A DNA stretch of 10,128 bases from Deltaproteobacteria bacterium (GTDB lineage: Bacteria; Desulfobacterota; BSN033; UBA1163), in contig VGRU01000124.1 of assembly GCA_016875255.1 (NCBI GenBank), positions 1-10,128 on the forward strand. Reading direction: 5' to 3'. Both the position numbers and the translations under genes were made by a program. Below, one piece after another: positions 5,894 to 10,128 of this stretch. The notes under the pieces are model-generated. The model was not told the DNA's origin, did not search any database, and was given only the letters and a program-made list of their open reading frames with translations. Position 1 is the stretch's first letter, and each line of letters opens with the position of its first letter.

Positions 5894-6189
5894 GGGAATT
5901 GGTAAAAATGTCATCCTGAACTTGGTTCAGGATCTAATTAGTGTCTGTCCATAAACTACGGTTTTTTAAAAAGTCGTCTTTCCGGCGAAAGCAGGAATCC
6001 AGTGTTTTCAAGGGGCTCTGGATGCCCCCGTATCAAGCACGGGGCAGGCTCCTCAAGTCCGGCATGACGGAAAAAAACATTTATAAACGGACACTAATTA
6101 GTTCACCAATTACGAGACCCTGACACGAAGTGATGAACGGACGTGAATCAATAAATTCAGGGTGACAAAAAGGGATTATGACCCAGTCT
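5877..6189 (+). mobile_element. MITE-like element family B, copy 1, interrupted by element A1
   Basis: The left end, AGACTGTGTCAGAATAGGGG, closely matches the left end of copy B2 at 8791. The right end reads ATTATGACCCAGTCT and is a diverged inverted copy of the left. Shared interior segments include GGTAAAAA, TGTCAT, the TTACGAGACCCTGA stretch and AATTCAGGGTGACAAAA. A strong hairpin (ATCCTGAAC at 5913-5921 with GTTCAGGAT at 5925-5933) lies in the left arm. Element A1 (5935-6100) is inserted inside, and B1 also has about 26 bp near 6120-6147 that B2 lacks. No protein is encoded. The left end overlaps the last codons of scpB and the right end lies 25 bp before rluB, so this element is nearly the whole gap between the two genes. 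Confidence 0.75.
5935..6100 (+). mobile_element. MITE-like element family A, copy 1, nested in B1
   Basis: A 166-bp unit with inverted ends: TAATTAGTGTCTGTCC at the left and, read on the other strand from the right end, TAATTAGTGTCCGTTT, both followed by ATAAA. Inside are a degenerate palindrome around a GAAA loop (5982-5996, one mismatched pair compared with A2 and A3) and a second hairpin, CCCCGT-ATCAAGC-ACGGGG, at 6026-6044. The same interior is found inverted in A2 (6941-7112), and its left end is found again in A3 (10055 onward). Ends of ATTAG...CTAAT flanked by TA would fit a Tc1/mariner or IS630-type mover, but the duplicated target cannot be fixed because the end sequence is palindromic. 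Confidence 0.75.
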
Positions 6190-6214
6190 CCCGCCAAGGG
6201 ATGAGAAAATTAAT

Positions 6215-6943
6215 ATGGAACGAATTCAGAAAATACTGGCCAGGGCCGGGGTCGCCTCGAGACGAGAAGCAGAGAGAATGATGCTTGAGGGAAGGGTGAC
6301 GGTCAATGGCAGGGTTGTCGATCAGCTCGGTTTCAAAGCCGATCCCCTGAAAGATCATATCAAGGTGGATGGGAAAAGGTTATTCCGGCCTGAGCCCAAG
6401 GTCACACTCCTTTTGAATAAACCGAAAGGTTATCTCTCCACCGTCAAAGACCCAGCAGGAAGGCCCACGGTCATGGATCTCCTCAAAGGGATAAGATGGA
6501 GGGTCTATCCGTTAGGGCGCCTCGATTTTGATGCGGAGGGACTTCTCCTTCTGACCAATGACGGCGATCTTGCCTATCATCTCTCCCATCCGAAGTTTTC
6601 CATCCCCAGGACATACTGGGCCAAAGTGGAAGGAGTTCCTGACAAGAAGGAGTTGATGCGTTTGAAGAGGGGAGTGATGCTCGAGGATGGAGAAGCGAGA
6701 GTTGTCTCCACCCATATCCTCCGTCAGATGGAGAAGCATAGCTGGGTGGAAGCCATTGTCACAGAGGGAAGAAACCATCTGGTGAAGAGGATGTTTTCAG
6801 CCATTGGCCATCCCGTTCTCAAGTTAAAACGGGTGGGGTTCGGACCGGTCAGGCTGGGAAACCTTGCCGTCGGCCAGTTGCGTTCTCTTACCGATGAGGA
6901 GATGGAGAGTTTAAGGAAGATGATAGACGATAAAAAACAGTAA
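6215..6943 (+). CDS. rluB: 23S rRNA pseudouridine synthase, RluB/RsuA family
   Basis: A 242-residue protein with an N-terminal S4 RNA-binding domain (about residues 2-48, starting RIQKILARAGVASRREAE) and an RsuA-type catalytic domain (about 62-230). The active-site motif GRLDFDAEGLLLLTNDGDLA is at 101-120 with catalytic Asp104; LLLNKPKGYLST at 65-76 and EGRNHLVKRMFSAIGHPVLKLKR are further family signatures. RluB makes a pseudouridine in helix 89 of 23S rRNA near the peptidyl transferase centre; RsuA or RluE/F paralogues cannot be fully excluded. The scpB-rluB order is common in bacteria and supports RluB, but here the two are pushed apart by 321 bp of nested repeats. No strong ribosome binding site is visible; AAGGG at 6196-6200 is rather far. 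The stop codon coincides with the first bases of element A2. Confidence 0.93.
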   Translation: MERIQKILARAGVASRREAERMMLEGRVTVNGRVVDQLGFKADPLKDHIKVDGKRLFRPEPKVTLLLNKPKGYLSTVKDPAGRPTVMDLLKGIRWRVYPLGRLDFDAEGLLLLTNDGDLAYHLSHPKFSIPRTYWAKVEGVPDKKELMRLKRGVMLEDGEARVVSTHILRQMEKHSWVEAIVTEGRNHLVKRMFSAIGHPVLKLKRVGFGPVRLGNLAVGQLRSLTDEEMESLRKMIDDKKQ

Positions 6944-7112
6944 TCAGTGATCAGAATCCTTTTGTAATGTCCTTTTTCCGCCATACCGGACTTGAGGAGC
7001 CTACCCCGTGCTTGATACGGGGGTATCCAGAAGGTCTTCAAAAATCTGGATTCCGGCTTTCGCCGGAATGACAACCTCCTTGAAAACTATTAGTTTTTGG
7101 ACAGATAATAAT
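6941..7112 (-). mobile_element. MITE-like element family A, copy 2, inverted
   Basis: Same family as A1 but in opposite orientation. Shared blocks include CCGGACTTGAGGAGCC, ACCCCGTGCTTGATACGGGG (the second hairpin) and TCTGGATTCCGGC. The palindrome ATTCCGGC-tttc-GCCGGAAT at 7050-7069 is intact and reads with a GAAA loop on the minus strand. The end towards dgk reads TATCTGTCCAAAAACTA on the minus strand, matching the A1 left end with a few changes. The end at rluB (TAATCAGTG) is diverged, so this boundary is approximate. It fills most of the 201-bp gap between rluB and the kinase-like gene. Confidence 0.7.
7080..7109 (+). promoter_or_regulatory. Candidate promoter within the end of element A2
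   Basis: TTGAAA at 7080-7085 and GATAAT at 7104-7109 are separated by 18 bp, each one base from the sigma-70 consensus. A start near 7116 would give a leader of about 29 nt to the ATG at 7145. Both boxes lie inside the diverged terminus of element A2. The equivalent position of A1 does not have the -10 box. Predicted by eye only. Confidence 0.4.
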
Positions 7113-7144
7113 CATCGGTTTGTAGAATAAGTAAGATAACTGAA

Positions 7145-7717
7145 ATGATTACCGGCATTGAAATTAAGAGAAAGACGGTTCATCTGGCTACGCTGGTCAT
7201 TCCCATTGGCTATGGCCTTACCTCTGATACAGCCATTCTAACTTTTCTCATCCCTTTCTTTTTGTTGTATCTTGTGGTCGATCTTCTTCGCCATTTTCAC
7301 CCGGGATTGGCCTCCTTATTCCGGAAGCATTTTTTCGGAAGGGTGCTCCGGGAAAAAGAGGCGCCGACCCTGATGGGTTCGACCTATTTCCTCTTTGCTT
7401 CGATTCTGACGATCCTGCTCTTTCCCAAGCCGATTGCCATTGCAAGTTTGCTGATCCTCATTGTCTCGGATACGGCGGCAGCTCTTATAGGGAAGGGTTT
7501 TGGAAGGGTTCCGATCTTCAGGAAGACGCTTGAAGGGACGATGGCCTTCTTCTTATCATCCCTTCTCATCGTCTGGATCTATCCCGGCCTGGACCGGCTA
7601 TCAGGAAGTTTTGCCGCATTAGGGGCAGCGTTAATTGAGGCGCTTCCCATTCCTCTGGACGATAACCTCACCATCCCTCTGACAGCGGGAACCATCATGT
7701 TTTTCGGAACGGGATGA
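7145..7717 (+). CDS. Membrane CTP-type diacylglycerol/polyprenol kinase family protein (SEC59/DGK1/VTE5-like)
   Basis: A 190-residue, strongly hydrophobic protein with about five or six membrane segments. Family features seen: EIKRKTVHL at 6-14, a short charged segment after VVDLLRH (44-50), EAPTLMGSTYFLFA at 72-85, SDTAAALIGKGFGR at 108-121 with the conserved Asp, KTLEGTMAFF at 127-136, and a C-terminal ALIEALPIPLDDNLTIPLTAG at about 161-182. Eukaryotic relatives use CTP to phosphorylate dolichol, diacylglycerol or phytol; the substrate of bacterial members is generally unknown, so an isoprenoid or lipid alcohol is only an inference. There is no clear Shine-Dalgarno sequence. Its 3' end overlaps the convergent gene at 7695-8570 by 23 bp, so the two transcripts can form a duplex. 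Confidence 0.85.
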   Translation: MITGIEIKRKTVHLATLVIPIGYGLTSDTAILTFLIPFFLLYLVVDLLRHFHPGLASLFRKHFFGRVLREKEAPTLMGSTYFLFASILTILLFPKPIAIASLLILIVSDTAAALIGKGFGRVPIFRKTLEGTMAFFLSSLLIVWIYPGLDRLSGSFAALGAALIEALPIPLDDNLTIPLTAGTIMFFGTG

Positions 7718-8570
7718 GGGAGGGAACTTTTTCCATCCCCCTGAAGAGGCTCTTGACTTCATCTTCCGAGTTAATTTCTGCAATCGCGGAATGTATTTTC
7801 AACTCATCAAAAAGAAATGAGAAAGCCTCCTCCGATTTCTCTAAAAGGTCTCCCTCTGATAATGGGTCGAGGCTGATGATGGGCTTATCAAATTTTTTGA
7901 TCATTTTGCATGCCTGCTCCAGATCGAACAGACTCTTTTTCTTATTGACAGGAATGGCATACCCCGCCACATCGAGGGGTTTTGCCTTTGGCAGGACAAA
8001 GGTGGCCCACTGGCCCGAGAAGATGGGGATGAATCCTTTCTTTCTTGCCTCCGATACCATCTCCTTTAAAAGATCACCTCTCCCCAGACCCAATAGCCAG
8101 TCGCCATACTTCCCCCCGATCAGGAGAAATGGAGTTTCCTTAAGTTGAAAAGGGGAGAGGGCCTGGTCAAAGCGAGATGGGTCAAACGTCATCCGGTCAA
8201 TCTCTTTCTGTGTCAATACTTCACCGGAAGGGCGGGAAGGAAAAAGTTTCCAGACTGAATCCGGGGGGATGACACTTCTTATGATCGTTGAGACCACTTT
8301 CGATTCGAACTGATGAAGAGGTTTTCCCGTGAGAGAGACGCCAGACTCCGCTTCAAGATGGCCAAACCCCGTTAAGCCCTCATTTCCTGTTGACTCCCTC
8401 AGTGTTTTAAAAGATTCGAGATGTTTGGCCGTCGGAAGATCAAAACACCAGCCTCCCATCTCATAGACCCTCTCCATCAGGGGATAGATGTTCTGACGAG
8501 AGGAAGACCGGATGGAGAAGATGACTCTCTGAATCCTTTTTCTTTCAAGGATGGCGGTTGGAAGATGCAT
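7695..8570 (-). CDS. Conserved-looking hypothetical protein, possible TIM-barrel-like C-terminal half
   Basis: A 291-residue soluble protein without a signal peptide or membrane segment. I cannot name the family. The C-terminal half alternates strands and helices in a way that recalls a TIM barrel: PFLLIGGKYGDWLL (147-160), ARKKGFIPIFSGQ (175-187), LDVAGYAIPVN (199-209), KPIISLDPLSEGDLL (229-243), a helix with EEAFSFLF, and SAIAEINSEDEVKSLF (261-276). The last two segments resemble the end of aldo/keto-reductase-like barrels, where a helper segment is followed by a strand and a final EE-V helix. Clear catalytic residues are not identified. Codon use resembles the neighbours, so it is likely a real gene. 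It is transcribed towards the kinase-like gene and overlaps its end by 23 bp. Upstream lies a repeat island rather than an obvious promoter, and the ribosome binding site is weak. Confidence 0.75.
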   Translation of the reverse strand: MHLPTAILERKRIQRVIFSIRSSSRQNIYPLMERVYEMGGWCFDLPTAKHLESFKTLRESTGNEGLTGFGHLEAESGVSLTGKPLHQFESKVVSTIIRSVIPPDSVWKLFPSRPSGEVLTQKEIDRMTFDPSRFDQALSPFQLKETPFLLIGGKYGDWLLGLGRGDLLKEMVSEARKKGFIPIFSGQWATFVLPKAKPLDVAGYAIPVNKKKSLFDLEQACKMIKKFDKPIISLDPLSEGDLLEKSEEAFSFLFDELKIHSAIAEINSEDEVKSLFRGMEKVPSLIPFRKT

Positions 8571-8608
8571 TACCCATCATTCTAAACTCTTCTTCAGTCT
8601 TTTTCAAT

Positions 8609-8712
8609 TAATACAAACGCATTAAATATTTTGTAGGGCAACCCTTCAGGGTTGCTTTAGGCAAGGCTAAAGCCTTGCCCTACATGTCAAATTATATTCT
8701 GCGTTTGTATTA
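8609..8712 (+). mobile_element. MITE-like element family C with perfect 13-bp inverted ends
   Basis: TAATACAAACGCA at 8609-8621 is repeated exactly inverted at 8700-8712. Within it, TGTAGGGCAA at 8632-8641 is inverted at 8675-8684. The core holds two hairpins: GCAACCCT/AGGGTTGC at 8638-8655, and GGCAAGGCT/AGCCTTGCC with a two-base centre at 8660-8679. GTAGGGCAACCC-type cores are a known kind of dispersed intergenic repeat in many environmental genomes. About 104 bp long, no coding capacity, so it could only move using a transposase supplied elsewhere. Confidence 0.75.
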
Positions 8713-8773
8713 GTGTATGACAGACAGGGCAGGCATTGCCTTTTTCATAAAAATTTATTAGCCTTACACAGTA

Positions 8774-8929
8774 CCCCCTCTCGCCATTGGAGACTGTGTC
8801 GTAATAGGGGAAATGGTAAAAAATGTCATGCTTGTTTCAGCATCTAATAGAACCTACTACTTACGAGACCCTGAAATAAATTCAGGGTGACAAAATCATT
8901 ATTACGACACAGTCTTTTGGGGAGAGGGG
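8774..8929. repeat. C-rich/G-rich inverted arms flanking element B2 (repeat family D)
   Basis: CCCCTCTC at 8775-8782 and GAGAGGGG at 8922-8929 are inverted copies on either side of element B2, followed by AAGGGTGAGGGG. A related hairpin with the same GTGAGGGG flank lies at 58-86 on the other strand. This suggests that B2 was inserted into the loop of an older hairpin repeat. The arms are short and low in complexity, so chance cannot be excluded. Confidence 0.4.
8791..8915 (+). mobile_element. MITE-like element family B, copy 2, with perfect 16-bp inverted ends
   Basis: AGACTGTGTCGTAATA at 8791-8806 is repeated exactly inverted at 8900-8915, giving a 125-bp element. An internal hairpin CCCTGAA/TTCAGGG occupies 8869-8887. 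The interior aligns with B1 on both sides of the A1 insertion and therefore serves as the uninterrupted reference copy. The perfect ends suggest that it is the younger or better-preserved copy. No protein is encoded. A clear flanking target duplication was not identified. Confidence 0.8.
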
Positions 8930-8973
8930 AAGGGTGAGGGGAAATTTCCAATATTTTAAATTAGCCTTTTATT

Positions 8974-9399
8974 ATGCGGGACTTAAAAGAAGTGCAACGG
9001 AACAGCCGATCCGACAGGGTTCATAGAAATAGCCTGATCAGGAGGGTGTTGATTGTCGCCGGAACACTTTTTGTTGGGCTGGGGATTGTTGGAATATTTT
9101 TGCCCATTTTGCCTACCACTCCCTTTCTCCTGCTGGCCGCGGCCTGCTATGCCCGGAGTTCAGAAAGGTTTTACCGCTGGCTTCTGAATCACCGGTGGTT
9201 TGGAAAATATATCAGAACCTATCAAGAAGGGGAGGGGATTCCAGTAAAAGCAAAAGCCTTATCCATTTCCCTCATATGGTTGACCATTTTCTCGTCGGTT
9301 ATTTTTGTCGTCCATCCCCTCATCGTTAGAATCATTTTGATTGTGATCGCTGCGTGCGTGACCTTCTACCTTCTTTCCCTTCCCACCTTGAGGGAATAG
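8974..9399 (+). CDS. DUF454 (YbaN-type) inner-membrane protein
   Basis: A 141-residue protein. Residues 1-24 are basic and hydrophilic; 25-58 hold two closely spaced hydrophobic stretches containing the DUF454 signature GIVGIFLPILPTTPFLLLAAACYARSS (split here by position: GIVGIFLPILP at 37-47, TTPFLLLAA at 48-56, CYARSS at 58-63). Then come RWLLNHRWFGKYIRTYQEG at 68-86 and two more membrane helices at about 95-113 and 116-135. The family is widespread in Proteobacteria and has no established function. The ATG at 8974 lacks a Shine-Dalgarno sequence. A shorter form starting near residue 23, after an AGGAGGG stretch, would still keep the domain, but that spacing is tight. The next gene follows after 47 bp in the same direction. 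Confidence 0.85.
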   Translation: MRDLKEVQRNSRSDRVHRNSLIRRVLIVAGTLFVGLGIVGIFLPILPTTPFLLLAAACYARSSERFYRWLLNHRWFGKYIRTYQEGEGIPVKAKALSISLIWLTIFSSVIFVVHPLIVRIILIVIAACVTFYLLSLPTLRE

Positions 9400-9407
9400 A
9401 AAAATAT

Positions 9408-9432
9408 AAGATTGCCAAGAAATCTTTTTTTT
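9408..9432 (+). terminator. Weak candidate intrinsic terminator after the DUF454 gene
   Basis: AAGATT at 9408-9413 pairs with AATCTT at 9421-9426 across a seven-base loop, followed by an unbroken run of T to 9432. The T run is good, but the stem is short and AT-rich. The same stretch also forms part of a candidate promoter, so either reading is tentative. Confidence 0.3.
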
Positions 9433-9440
9433 GATAATAG
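9412..9440 (+). promoter_or_regulatory. Candidate promoter of the hypothetical gene at 9447
   Basis: TTGCCA at 9412-9417 and TAATAG at 9435-9440 are separated by 17 bp; a GATAAT two bases earlier is an alternative -10 box. The expected start falls at about 9447, the A of the ATG. With no Shine-Dalgarno sequence visible, this would be a leaderless message like the one proposed for miaA. Confidence 0.35.
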
Positions 9441-9446
9441 ACTTAT

Positions 9447-9974
9447 ATGCCGTTGGATAAGGAATTGAAAGGAGTATTGAGACTGGGGGTTAAGATGCTG
9501 GTCTTCCAGGAGGTTCGGTTGCTCCGGATGGAGCAAACCCTTACTCCTGAGATTGTGCTGGGAGGGATTTCCCGGTCGATTGGGGAGACAAAGAGGGAGA
9601 TCGTCCGTTTGACCCGGCGACTGAGCGATAAGGAAAGGACATCACTGCTCCGGAAGATGATTCAACAGGCCGTGGATGAGGAGATTGACCGGGCGATTCA
9701 ATTAAGAAAGAATAGATGCCTTCGCTGTATCCATGGGAGATTTTATGACCGGTCGGAGACACCCTATTCCAACCTGCCTCTTGATGAAAAACTCACAAAG
9801 GCGTTCGGATGCGATCAGCTTCGTCCAACCCTGAGAAAAGCTTGCCGGAGATTTGTTGAGACCTCCACCGCCCATTCCCTTGAAGAATACCTTGACGAGA
9901 TTACCTTCCTCTACGAATTCAGAGAAATGGTCGACCGGATGGAGGAGATCTGGAAAGACTACCTGACCATTTAA
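9447..9974 (+). CDS. Hypothetical protein with four cysteines, possible metal-binding
   Basis: A 175-residue soluble, highly charged protein that I do not recognise. Residues 1-85 are predicted to be mostly helical, rich in Arg, Glu and Leu, and might form a coiled coil (IGETKREIVRLTRRLSDKER at 45-64). Residues 91-94 are CLRC, and further cysteines are C122 and C133, giving a CxxC-x27-C-x10-C pattern that could hold zinc or an iron-sulfur cluster. The segment between (HGRFYDRSETPYSNLP) looks conserved in style, with aromatic and polar residues. The C-terminal 40 residues are again helical and acidic. No signal peptide or membrane segment is present. Codon use resembles the neighbours and the frame is long, so it is probably real. 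It follows the DUF454 gene in the same direction; no functional link is evident. Confidence 0.7.
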   Translation: MPLDKELKGVLRLGVKMLVFQEVRLLRMEQTLTPEIVLGGISRSIGETKREIVRLTRRLSDKERTSLLRKMIQQAVDEEIDRAIQLRKNRCLRCIHGRFYDRSETPYSNLPLDEKLTKAFGCDQLRPTLRKACRRFVETSTAHSLEEYLDEITFLYEFREMVDRMEEIWKDYLTI

Positions 9975-9995
9975 AGGTTAAGGCTAAGTGATAAC

Positions 9996-10039
9996 GTTCA
10001 TGACATCGTTCACAGAAATAATGGTCACGACATCGTTCA
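9996..10039 (+). repeat. Pair of 17-bp direct repeats, possible remnant of an insertion-sequence end
   Basis: GTTCATGACATCGTTCA at 9996-10012 and GGTCACGACATCGTTCA at 10023-10039 differ at two positions and are offset by 27 bp. Closely spaced direct repeats of this size are typical of the transposase-binding ends of IS21-type elements, and the ACATCGTTCA core recalls such ends. No transposase is present, so if the idea is right only the end survives. Confidence 0.45.
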
Positions 10040-10054
10040 GTAGACTATTTTTAC

Positions 10055-10128
10055 TAATTAGAGTCTGTTTATAAACTAACAATTTCCAAAAAGGTCGTCA
10101 TTCCGGCGAAAGCCGGAATCCAGTCTTT
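10055..10128 (+). mobile_element. MITE-like element family A, copy 3, cut by the window end
   Basis: Begins TAATTAGAGTCTGTTTATAAA, split as TAATTAGAGTCTG and TTTATAAA, matching the left end of A1. It continues to the palindrome ATTCCGGC-GAAA-GCCGGAAT at 10100-10119, followed by CCAGT as in A1. The rest lies beyond the window. Same orientation as A1, opposite to A2. Confidence 0.7.

Larger units (their letters stand above)
8571..8973. other. Gene-free repeat island of 403 bp
   Basis: No coding region is supported here. It holds element C (8609-8712), element B2 (8791-8915) and the two arms of a C-rich/G-rich repeat around B2 (8774-8929). The stretch 8713-8773 is AT-rich with no recognised feature. 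The upstream region of the DUF454 gene after 8930 is also AT-rich with no convincing promoter or ribosome binding site. The start regions of two divergent genes (8570 on the minus strand and 8974 on the plus strand) flank the island, so promoters for both should lie within it. Confidence 0.7.

Noticed and set aside
5941..6123. Open frame of about 60 codons inside element A1
   Set aside because: The translation follows the palindromic repeat, and a related frame appears in the inverted copy A2. This is expected from repeat composition and does not indicate a gene.
5877..6214. Promoter for rluB inside the nested elements
   Set aside because: No pair of -35 and -10 boxes with acceptable spacing was found near the right end of B1; how rluB is transcribed after the insertion remains open.
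8609..8990. Repeat island considered as a CRISPR array
   Set aside because: The repeats are inverted pairs of different families, not regularly spaced direct repeats with unique spacers, and no cas gene is present.

Overview
This window reads as an ordinary chromosomal segment of a Gram-negative-type bacterium of medium GC content, most likely a deltaproteobacterium in the broad sense (Desulfobacterota or a neighbouring phylum). That placement is an inference. It rests on the mix of an miaA-hfq pair, an scpB-rluB pair, a NifA-like GAF/Fis regulator, a short QueG-like iron-sulfur protein, and intergenic spaces filled with small repeats of the kind common in those genomes. No phage, CRISPR array, rRNA or tRNA gene was recognised.

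Layout. Positions 1-285 are non-coding and hold two hairpins. Positions 286-3860 carry three genes on the minus strand, read right to left: a GAF/Fis regulator (3048-3860), a QueG-like 4Fe-4S protein (2233-2934) and mnmG (286-2148), with repeat-rich spacers between them. A divergent intergenic region (3861-4027) leads to a plus-strand block: miaA (4028-4972), hfq (5060-5293), scpB (5303-5893) and rluB (6215-6943). A plus-strand membrane lipid/polyprenol kinase-like gene (7145-7717) converges on, and overlaps by 23 bp, an unrecognised minus-strand gene (7695-8570). After a 403-bp repeat island come a DUF454/YbaN-type membrane protein (8974-9399) and a conserved-looking hypothetical with four cysteines (9447-9974). 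The window ends inside a repeat.

Function. Three genes point to the tRNA anticodon loop: MnmG (wobble U34), a QueG-family relative (queuosine at position 34, if it is a true family member) and MiaA (A37). RluB modifies 23S rRNA. Hfq is a general RNA chaperone and ScpB a condensin subunit. The core genes are housekeeping and look intact.

The most unusual content is in the spacers. At least three families of short elements with terminal inverted repeats are present and none encodes a transposase here: family A (three copies, each with a GAAA-capped palindrome), family B (two copies, one with a perfect 16-bp terminal repeat) and family C (one copy with perfect 13-bp ends). One A copy sits inside a B copy. 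The stop codons of scpB and apparently rluB lie in the first bases of such elements. The C-terminus of the QueG-like protein is also encoded by a low-complexity repeat. One A copy carries a plausible promoter for the next gene. I found no convincing new multi-gene system; the repeat/gene-end relationship is the best lead.
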